NCBI RefSeq assembly: GCF_030159895.1
Contig: NZ_BSNI01000002.1
Location: forward strand, 2,258,306 to 2,322,305
Direction of reading: 5' to 3'
Origin: Maritalea porphyrae
Lineage (GTDB): Bacteria > Pseudomonadota > Alphaproteobacteria > Rhizobiales > Devosiaceae
DNA: 64,000 nucleotides
Part shown: positions 56,317 to 64,000 of the stretch, in pieces
Layout of the letters: each line of letters starts with the position of its first letter
Numbering within the stretch: the first letter of the stretch is position 1
Program-made: the position numbers and the translations under genes
Notes under the pieces: generated by a model
The model's input: the letters and a program-made list of their open reading frames with translations, nothing else
The model's database searches: none
What the model was told of the DNA's origin: nothing

Positions 56317-57029
56317 TATTCAGCGCCCCCTTCTGAAGCTTCAGCTGCAACAACAACCGCTTTAAATGAACCAGGAGTTGGCACATCAGCAGGAATTGCT
56401 TTTTTCACAGCATCGCGAACCATAATCCAGCCACCTTTTGAGCCTGGAACAGCACCCTGAACCATGATCAAACCGCGTTCTACGTCAGTTTTAACCACTT
56501 TAAGGTTCTGAGTTGTTGTCCGAACAGCACCCATATGACCAGCCATCTTCTTACCTTTGAAGACTTTACCTGGATCTTGACACTGACCAGTCGAGCCGTG
56601 CGCACGGTGAGAGATCGAAACACCGTGAGTAGCACGCATGCCGCCAAAGTTGTGCCGCTTCATCGCACCGGCAAAACCTTTACCGATTGAAGTACCTGAA
56701 ACGTCAACCAACTGACCAACATTAAAGTGGTCAGCCAACATTTCGGCGCCCACATCAATCATGTTGTCTTCCGATACACGGAATTCAGCCAGCTTGCGCT
56801 TTGGCTCAACTTTAGCAACCGCGAAATGTCCACGGCTTGCCTTTGTTACATTCTTTACTTTGGCTGTACCCGCACCCAATTGGAGCGCTGTATAACCATC
56901 TTTGTCCGCCGTCCGCTGAGCGACAACTTGGCAGTTCTGAAGACCAAGAACCGTTACAGGGATGTCTTGACCATCCTCAGTAAAGATCCGGGTCATGCCC
57001 AGCTTCTGTGCGATCACACCTGAACGCAT
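56316..57029 (-). CDS. rplC: 50S ribosomal protein L3
   Basis: A 237-residue protein, longer than the E. coli homologue because of a C-terminal extension of about 25 residues ([20 protein letters not shown]). The core has [20 protein letters not shown], the signature [20 protein letters not shown] and the methyl-glutamine region [20 protein letters not shown]. Confidence 0.97.
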   Translation of the reverse strand: MRSGVIAQKLGMTRIFTEDGQDIPVTVLGLQNCQVVAQRTADKDGYTALQLGAGTAKVKNVTKASRGHFAVAKVEPKRKLAEFRVSEDNMIDVGAEMLADHFNVGQLVDVSGTSIGKGFAGAMKRHNFGGMRATHGVSISHRAHGSTGQCQDPGKVFKGKKMAGHMGAVRTTTQNLKVVKTDVERGLIMVQGAVPGSKGGWIMVRDAVKKAIPADVPTPGSFKAVVVAAEASEGGAE

Positions 57030-57053
57030 CGGTTTACACCTTTTTCTTTTATC

Positions 57054-57362
57054 TTAAAGTTTGATCTCGACGTCCACACCGGCCGCCAGATCCAACTTCA
57101 TGAGTGCATCCACTGTCTGTGGAGTAGGCTCAACAATGTCCAAAAGACGCTTGTGAGTCCGAATTTCAAATTGCTCGCGGCTCTTCTTATCGATGTGCGG
57201 CGAACGGTTGACAGTGTATTTGTCAATTCGTGTTGGCAACGGGATCGGGCCACGAACTTGAGCGCCTGTGCGCTTAGCAGTGTTTACGATCTCGCTCGTT
57301 GAACTATCGAGTACTCGATGGTCGAACGCTTTAAGCCGGATACGAATGTTTTGACCATTCAT
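57054..57362 (-). CDS. rpsJ: 30S ribosomal protein S10
   Basis: A 102-residue protein, also the NusE antitermination factor. [20 protein letters not shown] opens it, followed by [20 protein letters not shown] and the [20 protein letters not shown] segment. It heads the S10 operon, 67 bp downstream of tuf. Confidence 0.98.
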   Translation of the reverse strand: MNGQNIRIRLKAFDHRVLDSSTSEIVNTAKRTGAQVRGPIPLPTRIDKYTVNRSPHIDKKSREQFEIRTHKRLLDIVEPTPQTVDALMKLDLAAGVDVEIKL

Positions 57363-57429
57363 GTCGATGCTTCCTAAAAATACGCGTCAGCGGCACGTTA
57401 ATGAACGCGCCGCCTTTGCGCTGTTAAAT

Positions 57430-58620
57430 CTACTCGATGATTTTTGAAACGACGCCGGCACCAACGGTACGGCCACCTTCACGGATAGCAAAGCGGAGTT
57501 GCTCTTCCATCGCGATCGGCACGATCAATTCAACATTCATCTCAACACGGTCACCAGGCATCACCATTTCGGTGCCTTCTGGCAATGTCACAACGCCAGT
57601 CACGTCAGTTGTACGGAAGTAGAACTGTGGACGGTAGTTGTTGAAGAATGGTGTGTGACGACCACCTTCGTCTTTGGTCAAGATAATCGCTTCACCAATG
57701 AACTTGGTGTGAGGCGTTACTGAACCTGGCTTACAAAGAACTTGGCCACGCTCAACTTGCTCACGGTCAACACCACGGATCAAAGCACCGATATTGTCGC
57801 CAGCTTCACCGCTGTCGAGCAACTTACGGAACATTTCAACACCAGTAACTGTTGTTTTCTGCGTGTCTTTGATGCCAACGATCTCAACTTCTTCACCAAC
57901 ATTGATCACGCCACGCTCAACACGGCCGGTAACAACTGTACCACGACCAGAAATTGAGAATACGTCTTCAATTGGCATCAAGAATGGCTGATCTTTAGGA
58001 CGTGCTGGTGTTGGGATGTACTCATCCACTGCAGCCATCAACTCAAGGATCTTCTCTTTACCGATATTGTCGTCACGGCCTTCCAAAGCTGCCAATGCAG
58101 AACCTGCAATGATTGGAATGTCGTCACCAGGGAATTCGTAAGAAGAAAGCAACTCACGTACTTCCATCTCAACCAACTCAAGCAACTCTTCGTCGTCAAC
58201 TTGGTCAACTTTGTTCATGAACACAACAAGTGCTGGAACACCAACCTGACGTGCAAGCAAAATGTGCTCACGTGTTTGTGGCATTGGGCCATCAGCTGCG
58301 TTAACAACCAAAATAGCACCATCCATCTGAGCCGCACCAGTGATCATGTTTTTCACATAGTCAGCGTGCCCTGGGCAATCAACGTGCGCATAGTGACGGT
58401 TGTCTGTCTCATACTCAACGTGAGCAGTGGAAATGGTAATACCACGTGCTTTTTCTTCAGGCGCTTTGTCAATCTCGTCAAACGCTGTAGCTGTACCACC
58501 TTGAGCCTCAGCCAATACTTTCGTAATCGCTGCTGTCAATGTTGTCTTGCCGTGGTCAACGTGACCAACTGTCCCAATGTTTACGTGCGGCTTGTTCCGC
58601 TCAAACTTTTCCTTCGCCAT
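57430..58620 (-). CDS. tuf: Elongation factor Tu
   Basis: A 396-residue GTPase that delivers aminoacyl-tRNA. The G1 motif is GHVDHGKTT at residues 19-27, G2 in [15 protein letters not shown]3 DCPGHADY, G4 NKVD and G5 SAL. Domains 2 and 3 follow with [13 protein letters not shown] and the C-terminal [15 protein letters not shown]. It directly precedes rpsJ. Upstream there is no fusA, rpsG or rpsL but a nucleoside hydrolase gene, so this tuf copy starts the transcript; other str-operon genes must lie elsewhere. Confidence 0.98.
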   Translation of the reverse strand: MAKEKFERNKPHVNIGTVGHVDHGKTTLTAAITKVLAEAQGGTATAFDEIDKAPEEKARGITISTAHVEYETDNRHYAHVDCPGHADYVKNMITGAAQMDGAILVVNAADGPMPQTREHILLARQVGVPALVVFMNKVDQVDDEELLELVEMEVRELLSSYEFPGDDIPIIAGSALAALEGRDDNIGKEKILELMAAVDEYIPTPARPKDQPFLMPIEDVFSISGRGTVVTGRVERGVINVGEEVEIVGIKDTQKTTVTGVEMFRKLLDSGEAGDNIGALIRGVDREQVERGQVLCKPGSVTPHTKFIGEAIILTKDEGGRHTPFFNNYRPQFYFRTTDVTGVVTLPEGTEMVMPGDRVEMNVELIVPIAMEEQLRFAIREGGRTVGAGVVSKIIE

Positions 58621-58754
58621 GCGTAATTTCTCCGTTCGCTTAGCATCCGGCTAATTAACAAACAAAGGGACCAACCCCTGCCGGAATTTCGGGGGTCTCT
58701 TAGCGCAAAAATTGAGCGAACAAAAGCCCTAATTTTGCATGATGTAAGAAGCTG
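58621..58754 (-). promoter_or_regulatory. tuf leader / promoter region
   Basis: 134 bp between the nucleoside hydrolase stop and the tuf start (minus strand). It must hold the promoter of the tuf-ribosomal block. A GGAG ribosome-binding site lies before the tuf ATG. G-runs and C-runs (GACCCCC and GGGGTTGGTCC) could pair into a leader hairpin. No single -35/-10 pair stands out. Confidence 0.4.
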
Positions 58755-59693
58755 TTAATATTGGGCCAACCGCTCAGTCAATAATGCGAAGAATCGCGTT
58801 CGATCTGCCTTGTATGCCCACATTGCATTTGGCGTGTTTCCTGTAACACCCCAAAAGTCGACCGCAGTGTGTCCGCGCGTAAGCTCACTGCGCGTTTCAA
58901 TGGCCACATGGCACGCTTTGAGCTCAAAAATCTCAGGCTCCAACAGCCAAGCAATGGTGCATGGATCGTGCAAAGGGCCACCATCAGCGCTATATTTTGC
59001 GGCATCATATTGGCCAAAGAACTCAAGCATGCCCGCAGATGCGTGTGCCACCCGATTATCGAGCGCCCGCATATCCGCAACCACTTTGTCGTCGGTCATC
59101 ACTTGGTGAGTAACATCGAGCCCGAACATCACAATCGGGCGGCCACAACGCATCACCACGTCTGCTGCGTGCGGATCCACATAAATATTGAACTCAGCAG
59201 AAGGGGTTACATTCCCCCCCTCAAAGCTCGCACCGCCCATCAAAACGATCTGCTTGATCTTTGCCGCAATGTCCGGCGCCTTCACCAGCGCCATCGCAAT
59301 ATTGGTCAAAGGCCCAGTTGGCACCAAGGTGATTTCATTGTCTTCAGCTGCGCGTAGCGTTTCGATGATGAAATCGACACCGTGCTGCGCTTGCTTCTCA
59401 ATTGTTGGCTCGAAGAAGTCGATCCCATCAATGCCCGTTTCACCATGGACATACTCCGCGGTGAACAAGGGTTCAACCATCGGTCCTTCGCATCCGGCGA
59501 ACACCGGCACATCGGTGCGCCCCGCCATCTCCACCAATATCCGACAGTTCAATTCGGTGCGTGCCAATGGCACATTGCCGCCACACGCTACAACGCCGCG
59601 CACATCCAATTCTGGCGCATTGAGCGCCAAGAACAACATGAGGGCATCATCCTGGCCCGGATCGCAATCAATGATAATGGGTAGTTTAGACAT
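58755..59693 (-). CDS. Inosine-uridine-type nucleoside hydrolase
   Basis: A 312-residue N-ribohydrolase that splits nucleosides into base and ribose. The Ca2+-binding IIIDCDPGQDDALML lies at residues 5-19, the VPTGPLTNIAMAL segment near 122, VLMGGASFEGGNVTPSAEFN near 150 with the second Asn/Glu contacts, and a late DFWGVTG with the closing Asp. The start at 59693 has GGAGG 4-5 bases upstream; the frame continues upstream without support. The gene lies next to a DksA-like gene on the same strand, 60 bp downstream of it. Confidence 0.93.
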   Translation of the reverse strand: MSKLPIIIDCDPGQDDALMLFLALNAPELDVRGVVACGGNVPLARTELNCRILVEMAGRTDVPVFAGCEGPMVEPLFTAEYVHGETGIDGIDFFEPTIEKQAQHGVDFIIETLRAAEDNEITLVPTGPLTNIAMALVKAPDIAAKIKQIVLMGGASFEGGNVTPSAEFNIYVDPHAADVVMRCGRPIVMFGLDVTHQVMTDDKVVADMRALDNRVAHASAGMLEFFGQYDAAKYSADGGPLHDPCTIAWLLEPEIFELKACHVAIETRSELTRGHTAVDFWGVTGNTPNAMWAYKADRTRFFALLTERLAQY

Positions 59694-59753
59694 AGAACCT
59701 CCAATTGCCTTAGAGGCTATGTTACGCCCAACCCCAGATGTCAAGAAATGTGA

Positions 59754-60068
59754 CTACATGCAATGCCGACACTTGGTGGCGTAGGCAACAATATCAAGCC
59801 GCGCGTCAGATATCTCTTCGCCACAATTTGCGCAAATGCCAAATGTACCATTCTCCATGCGAGACAAGGCGTTATCAATTTTCTTCAGCTCTTTAAGCCC
59901 AGCATTGCCCAAGCCTTCAAGCATTTCGTCGTCTTCACGCTCAACCGCACGCTCTTCCGCGTCTGGGTTTGGCGTATCGTCAAGCTGGTCTTCAATTTTG
60001 TGCAGACGCGCATCAAGCTCGGCCTTGCGCGCCAGCAGACGGTTTTTGTAGATCTCTAAATCACGCAT
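59754..60068 (-). CDS. TraR/DksA-type zinc-finger protein
   Basis: A 104-residue protein: a coiled-coil N-terminal half (YKNRLLARKAELDARLHKIED) with an acidic patch (DAEERAVEREDDEM) at the tip, then a C4 zinc finger with CANC near residue 79 and CRHC at 100-103. Full-length DksA binds RNA polymerase through the secondary channel with two Asp residues at the coiled-coil tip; here the loop retains DTPNPDAEE, so the same mode is possible. It is shorter than DksA. The ATG at 60066-60068 follows GGGG. Confidence 0.85.
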   Translation of the reverse strand: MRDLEIYKNRLLARKAELDARLHKIEDQLDDTPNPDAEERAVEREDDEMLEGLGNAGLKELKKIDNALSRMENGTFGICANCGEEISDARLDIVAYATKCRHCM

Positions 60069-60101
60069 AATGGTACCCCTTTTTGGTTGCACCCATCATG
60101 A

Positions 60102-60138
60102 CAAGAAAATAGTTGCGCCAAATTGATCTGGCGCAACT
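60102..60138 (-). terminator. Intrinsic terminator of the DUF2239-MATE operon
   Basis: On the minus strand AGTTGCGCCA (60129-60138) pairs perfectly with TGGCGCAACT (60111-60120) around an eight-base loop and is followed by ATTTTCTTGTC. It lies 9 bp after the MATE stop codon. Confidence 0.82.
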
Positions 60139-60146
60139 AGGCGTTG

Positions 60147-61538
60147 TTAAGCAGTTTGTGGAAGAAACACCCCACCCCGATAGCCTTTTCGCCGCTGCGC
60201 AACCACAAGCACCGCAATGGTTAAACACACCATTATGATGTCCCCAATCGGTGACGCATACCAAATACCTGGTTCGCCAAACAAGCGCGGCATCACCATC
60301 AAAAGTGGGAACCCTATCAGGTAGTTGCGCGACAAGCTTAGGATCGCCGCGCGCTTTGCATCACCAATCGCTTGATAAAAGCCCGACAAGACAATCGCAG
60401 GCCCGGCGGTGAAATACATGATCATCAAGTATGGCAATATGCGCGCCGTCTCACTGATCATGCCAGCGTCTTGAACAAACAACCCTGCCAACTGACCGGG
60501 AAACAGCATGAAGGTGAACTCGATCACCAAACAATAGCCCAAGGAAACCAGCAACGCCGTTTTGGTGCTAAAGTTCACCCGGCCCGCCATATTGCCACCG
60601 AAATTGTTGCCCGCGATGGATTGGAATGCCATCGACAAACCCAAGAGTGGCATGAATGAAAAGGTCAACAAGCGAGTGACGATGCCATAGGCACCAACGG
60701 TCACCGTATAATTGTCGGTGCCATAAAGCTTAAGCATGGCCACAACGCTGCCAGCGATCAGTGAAATCGAGAGATAATTTAGGCTCAGTGGCGCGCCGAG
60801 AGCTAGATTCTCTTTCGCAATTTTGCGGAACACTGGGCCAGTTGGCATGTGAAAGCCAAGTTTTGATTGACCGCGCAGCCGATAGACCATAATGGCAATC
60901 AACGACATCATTTGCGCAGCAACTGTGCCCCAAGCGGACCCGGCAACGCCCCACTGCAAAATGACAATAAAGACATAGTTGAACGCCACATTCGAAAGGG
61001 TCACCCCAAGCGAAACCAAGGTCATAAAGCCAATCTTGCCTTCGCTGCGCAGCCCGTCATATTGCACAGACAAGATGAAGATAAGTGGCGACGTGAACAT
61101 CATAATCGACATATATGTCCACGCCATTTCGGTGAGTTCTTGATCGCCATTGGTCACCCAAGAGACCAGCGCTTCGCCAAACAATAAAAACGCAATCATC
61201 ATTATGACACTCAGGCCGACGCCCATGACAATAGCCACGGCAAAACTCTCCGCTGCGCCGCGCATGTCCTTTGCCCCCAAGCGTCGCGCCACGATAGAAG
61301 CGAAACCGTTGGCGATCATGGTGGTCAGCGAATAGATCAGCATTTGCACGGGGAACATGATGGTGACGGCGGTCAGTGCCGCTGCCCCCACAAATATCCC
61401 AAGGAAATAGGCATCCACCAAGTTGAACAGCCCATTGACCAACATCACCAAAATGATCGGCAATGCTGTTGAAAGAAACAAGCGCCCAATGGGCTGCGTT
61501 AAATAGTTATTATCTTCAGACACTTGCGTATCATTCAT
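60147..61538 (-). CDS. MATE family multidrug/cation efflux transporter
   Basis: A 463-residue, 12-helix exporter. It opens LFLSTALPIILVMLVNGLFN and has the two inverted halves of MATE proteins, with conserved loops such as GFASIVARRLGAKDMRGAAE near residue 78 and FGGNMAGRVNFSTKT near 310. Substrates, driven by Na+ or H+, cannot be inferred. AAGGA lies 9 bases before the ATG. It is downstream of the DUF2239 gene by 27 bp and shares its regulated promoter, so DUF2239 may control this exporter. Confidence 0.9.
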   Translation of the reverse strand: MNDTQVSEDNNYLTQPIGRLFLSTALPIILVMLVNGLFNLVDAYFLGIFVGAAALTAVTIMFPVQMLIYSLTTMIANGFASIVARRLGAKDMRGAAESFAVAIVMGVGLSVIMMIAFLLFGEALVSWVTNGDQELTEMAWTYMSIMMFTSPLIFILSVQYDGLRSEGKIGFMTLVSLGVTLSNVAFNYVFIVILQWGVAGSAWGTVAAQMMSLIAIMVYRLRGQSKLGFHMPTGPVFRKIAKENLALGAPLSLNYLSISLIAGSVVAMLKLYGTDNYTVTVGAYGIVTRLLTFSFMPLLGLSMAFQSIAGNNFGGNMAGRVNFSTKTALLVSLGYCLVIEFTFMLFPGQLAGLFVQDAGMISETARILPYLMIMYFTAGPAIVLSGFYQAIGDAKRAAILSLSRNYLIGFPLLMVMPRLFGEPGIWYASPIGDIIMVCLTIAVLVVAQRRKGYRGGVFLPQTA

Positions 61539-61565
61539 GATTCAATTCCTTAAAACAAAATATTG

Positions 61566-62156
61566 CTATTGAGGCGCAAATGCATCTGCGGAAAGCTGGC
61601 TCAGATGTGAACGCAGCCCGTCCGGCCAATCCGCAATTTGCGCATAAAATTTGTCGCCATCAGCCGCGAACAGCGCACGGATAGCCTCTTCATAATTGGG
61701 CAAATCGCCTGCAACTGCTGTCATGAGGTGATAGACATTTTGCTGCGATTTCCGCCGCACTCGATCATCGTCAGCAGCATGCATTGCCTCGCCAACTAGC
61801 TTGCGTAAAGTCACCGAAGCGCCACCGCGTTGCTCTTTTAGCCACTCCCAATGGCGGGGCAGCAAGGTCACTTCCTTACTGATGACACCAAGTTTTGGTC
61901 GCCCCGGTTTCTTGACCTTTGTTTGTGACCGCTGGGGCGCAACAGACTGCTCAAGCCGAGCAAAAACTTCATCCATTGACCCACGCAAATCGAGCTCGAT
62001 GACATTTGACGTTTTGTTCTCAAAAACCAAAATCAGATCATTTGGATTCTGGTCGTAATGGCGTTTGACTTCATGCACCACTTCAGCCAGCGCACCGCTG
62101 GCGATCAGTTGATGGCCAACAAAGGCCGCGCATTCCAAATCTGGTGAATAAGACAC
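61566..62156 (-). CDS. DUF2239 family protein, candidate autoregulator of the MATE operon
   Basis: A 196-residue protein that fits DUF2239 (PF09998): AAFVGHQLIASGALAEVVHE near residue 10, LDLRGSMDEVFARLE near 53, and the strongly conserved block GRPKLGVISKEVTLLPRHWE and WLKEQRGGASVTLRKLVGEA near 85-125. That block reads as strand-helix-helix, like a ribbon-helix-helix DNA-binding unit, with a basic arm (KVKKPGRPK) before it. Function is not established for the family; a repressor role is my inference, supported by operator-like boxes at its own promoter. The start is GTG at 62154-62156. Confidence 0.8.
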   Translation of the reverse strand: MSYSPDLECAAFVGHQLIASGALAEVVHEVKRHYDQNPNDLILVFENKTSNVIELDLRGSMDEVFARLEQSVAPQRSQTKVKKPGRPKLGVISKEVTLLPRHWEWLKEQRGGASVTLRKLVGEAMHAADDDRVRRKSQQNVYHLMTAVAGDLPNYEEAIRALFAADGDKFYAQIADWPDGLRSHLSQLSADAFAPQ

Positions 62157-62184
62157 AACAATAGTCTCCGCGTTAAGTTGCGAG

Positions 62185-62250
62185 AGTTTTATCGGGGTAA
62201 AACTAAAGAGTCAATAATACCCGGGTAAAATATTTTATCGGGGTAAAACT
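62185..62250 (-). promoter_or_regulatory. Promoter and three operator-like boxes of the DUF2239-MATE operon
   Basis: The minus strand carries TTGACT (62209-62214), a 17-bp spacer and TAAAAC (62186-62191). The spacer and -10 are covered by a perfect 7-6-7 inverted repeat AGTTTTA-TCGGGG-TAAAACT (plus strand, 62185-62204). The identical 19-mer TTTTATCGGGGTAAAACTA occurs again at 62233-62251, 46 bp away. A third, fully symmetrical TACCCGGGTA lies at 62218-62227. Core boxes start at 62190, 62218 and 62236. The layout is that of a repressible promoter. Confidence 0.75.
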
Positions 62251-62252
62251 AT

Positions 62253-63260
62253 CTAACTGAGCCTGTCAGCCAAATAGGGCAAGCTGCGATCATAGCGATA
62301 GTCAATCGAGAAGTGATCATCCGGAAACTCTTCATAGACATGATCAACCCCTGCTCCCTTCAATTTGCTTTGCATGCGGCGCGCCACATAAACAAAGTTG
62401 AACTGATCTACATCGCCGCAATCAATCCACAAGCCCTTGAGGGATTTAAGTGCATCAACATGATCGTCGAATACATGCAGAGGATCCCATTTCAACCACT
62501 CAGCCCAACGAGTCTCATCCAACTCGCACGTGTCGTGATCCACCGGCAATCGAATGCCGCAAAACGCATCGGGGTCTGGATCATATGTTGCGCCCATCGC
62601 CAAAATCATCAGCGCATGAATGTCATCGTGCCCGGGATTGTGGTTTTCCTCAACCGCACGCACAAATTTCTCAGCTGATCCTTCATGCTTAGCCAATGCG
62701 CGCAAAGCCTTTGGCATATCAGGCAGATAAGCAACGTCAAAGCCCATATCGCCTGAATGGCAAGCAATTGCCGACCAAGTGTCTGCATAGAGCATGCCGT
62801 GGATCATCGCCGCATAGCCACCAGATGATTTGCCCATCACCCCACGCTTACCAGCACCGCCACAGCCGAACTGGGCTTCAACCTGCGGCAACATCTCTTT
62901 GATCAAAAAGTCAGCCCAGTTCCCCATGGCTGCTGAGTTGATATATTGATTGCCGCCAAGCCGGGTGAAGCAATCCGGGAATGCCATCACACAAGGTTTC
63001 ATCTCGCCTTTTGCAATCAAGCGATCCAAACGCGCGGGCACATTTTCGTCAAAGCCCTTCCAGTTCGTGCGCGACAGGCCGCTACCCGTATAACCGGCCA
63101 AATCCACGATCAGCGGAAGGTCCTTACCATCATGGCCATGCGGTACATACACATCAACTTCGCGCACCGTGTGGTCGTCAAGCATATTGGCTTCTAACGC
63201 AATTGATTGAACTTTGATGCGGTGAATGGTGCCTTGGGGCAATGAAAAATCGCGGCGCAT
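62253..63260 (-). CDS. Alpha/beta-hydrolase esterase (PF00756 type)
   Basis: A 335-residue esterase-fold protein. The nucleophile elbow is GKSSGG within GVMGKSSGGYAAMIHGMLY near residue 150. The N-terminal beta region REVDVYVPHGHDGKDLPLIV and the final EEFPDDHFSIDYRYD segment, holding the probable catalytic His, suit the esterase D / enterobactin esterase group. No signal peptide is seen. The ATG at 63258-63260 follows AGGGAT; the upstream frame to 63302 is unlikely. Its stop is adjacent to the second operator box. It follows the UPF0261 gene by about 145 bp. Confidence 0.85.
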   Translation of the reverse strand: MRRDFSLPQGTIHRIKVQSIALEANMLDDHTVREVDVYVPHGHDGKDLPLIVDLAGYTGSGLSRTNWKGFDENVPARLDRLIAKGEMKPCVMAFPDCFTRLGGNQYINSAAMGNWADFLIKEMLPQVEAQFGCGGAGKRGVMGKSSGGYAAMIHGMLYADTWSAIACHSGDMGFDVAYLPDMPKALRALAKHEGSAEKFVRAVEENHNPGHDDIHALMILAMGATYDPDPDAFCGIRLPVDHDTCELDETRWAEWLKWDPLHVFDDHVDALKSLKGLWIDCGDVDQFNFVYVARRMQSKLKGAGVDHVYEEFPDDHFSIDYRYDRSLPYLADRLS

Positions 63261-63270
63261 AAGTCTATCC

Positions 63271-63288
63271 CTGTTCTCAAGTGAACAG
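63271..63288. promoter_or_regulatory. Operator-like inverted repeat upstream of the esterase gene
   Basis: CTGTTC-N6-GAACAG, an 18-bp inverted repeat, lies 10 bp before the esterase ATG and between it and the UPF0261 gene. It overlaps the likely leader. It could be a repressor site or a small RNA stem; no T run follows. Confidence 0.4.
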
Positions 63289-63405
63289 ACGGTAGCAACC
63301 AACTAAAAATTCAACCACTGCAAAAATTGCCAAAATCGCAAATATTCTGGCCAATATGGCATTGAGTTTTGTTTTAGTTCAGAGGATTATCTAGGGGTGG
63401 CCATT

Positions 63406-64000
63406 TTAGTTTGATTTGGATTTGACGGTGCCGTTTTCGAGCCAGCTATCAAAAACCCGCAGCGCTTCATAACAAAATTCCCGATCGTTGATGTGACAAT
63501 CCAATTCTGAGAAACCCACTGACGGCTGAACAGCACTTGCCAATTCCTTCACAAAAGCCGCGTGATTTTCCGGTTCATGCGCAGGCTCGCCCGGCTTGTC
63601 CCACTCCTCAACGCCCTTGATGGTCGAAATGATATGCGTCGGCGCTTTGTTTTCAGCTGCACGTTTTGCCAACTCCCGCGCTACCTGTCGCCGTTCGTCC
63701 GCGTTCAAGGTAGCAGATGACAAAAGCCGATTATGAGCATGGAACGAGCGATCCCTAAATTGCTCTGGAAAACTCTGCCAGCCAGGGAAGTCCACCAAAT
63801 CCACACAACCGGGCGCAATGATCGCCGGTGTTTTAGAAGCGGCGGCGCCGCGCAATCGATCTGGGCCGGAATTGACTGACGACCCCATTAGGTGATTGCC
63901 CATTTCTTGCGGCGCAAAATCCATGACGCAGGCAAACGCCCCTTCCCGCGCCAGGTTCTCAAACGCCATGCCGCCCATTCCCGTGGCGTGAAATATGGCG
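63406..64000 (-). CDS. UPF0261 / Tm-1-like ATP-binding protein, C-terminal part (5' end outside window)
   Basis: The frame runs off the right edge, where it reads AIFHATGMGGMAFENL, the glycine-rich motif of the UPF0261 family (related to the tomato Tm-1 protein and the YgiR-type group). The visible 197 residues include LVDFPGWQSFPEQF and VGFSELDCHINDREFCYEAL, both typical of the C-terminal half. Bacterial relatives often pair with a TIM-barrel partner, which would be off the window. The family's reaction is unknown. The terminal residues KSKSN are short and basic. Confidence 0.82.
   Translation of the reverse strand, partial: AIFHATGMGGMAFENLAREGAFACVMDFAPQEMGNHLMGSSVNSGPDRLRGAAASKTPAIIAPGCVDLVDFPGWQSFPEQFRDRSFHAHNRLLSSATLNADERRQVARELAKRAAENKAPTHIISTIKGVEEWDKPGEPAHEPENHAAFVKELASAVQPSVGFSELDCHINDREFCYEALRVFDSWLENGTVKSKSN

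Noticed and set aside
63271-63288. LexA box upstream of the esterase
   Set aside because: Alphaproteobacterial LexA sites are direct GTTC repeats with a 7-bp gap; this is an inverted CTGTTC-N6-GAACAG.
1-64000. Insertion sequences, prophage or integrated element
   Set aside because: No transposase, integrase, inverted-repeat ends or att-like duplication at the tRNA were seen; the glycan island has no mobility genes.

Overview
The window is chromosomal DNA of an alphaproteobacterium, most likely of the Hyphomicrobiales (Rhizobiales). The main evidence is a MipZ division-positioning ATPase, a DUF1489 protein, an ATP12-type F1 chaperone, the clpS-clpA order, a short-LID adenylate kinase between secY and rpsM, a zinc-free S14, and an S10-spc-alpha ribosomal block. 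Codon use looks balanced (GC near one half by eye), unlike the GC-rich soil rhizobia. All assignments come from reading the sequence; no database search was run.

Layout. 1-8.4 kb is housekeeping: the end of a glycerophosphodiester phosphodiesterase, a FemAB-like acyltransferase, a HIT hydrolase, clpS-clpA, a secreted D,D-carboxypeptidase with a SPOR domain, mipZ and DUF1489. 8.4-13.6 kb holds a 33-residue membrane peptide gene too short for routine calling, the magnesium transporter mgtE, and a compact bufferin-type RiPP operon (bufA-bufB-bufC-doxX). A hairpin separates the precursor gene from its enzymes. An anchored Ala/Glu/Lys coiled-coil protein follows. 13.6-29.2 kb is a surface-polysaccharide island. 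It has dTDP-L-rhamnose synthesis (rfbABCD), GDP-mannose to GDP-L-fucose synthesis (gmd, fcl), an FkbM methyltransferase, four glycosyltransferases and a Wzm/Wzt ABC exporter. A serralysin-type RTX metalloprotease with an internal 135-bp tandem repeat is set inside it.

29.2-43.3 kb returns to housekeeping: tRNA-Leu(GAG), an orphan SpoA/FliN domain, lipB, a DUF4282 membrane protein with a histone-H1-like tail, a 1008-residue kinase / M23 / class-III aminotransferase fusion, rimO, folP-folB-folK, and the opposing operon degQ-rarA-crcB-rluA family-DUF1801-HAD-atp12. 43.3-58.6 kb is the ribosomal block, read on the minus strand from tuf to rplQ and closed by a clear terminator. rpsL, rpsG and fusA, which usually precede tuf, are absent.

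58.7-64.0 kb carries a nucleoside hydrolase, a DksA/TraR-type zinc-finger protein, a DUF2239-MATE operon, an esterase and the 3' part of a UPF0261 gene. The DUF2239-MATE promoter is the most suggestive regulatory signal in the window. A TTGACT-17-TAAAAC promoter is overlaid by one of three related operator boxes, and DUF2239 itself has a strand-helix-helix segment that could be a DNA-binding fold.
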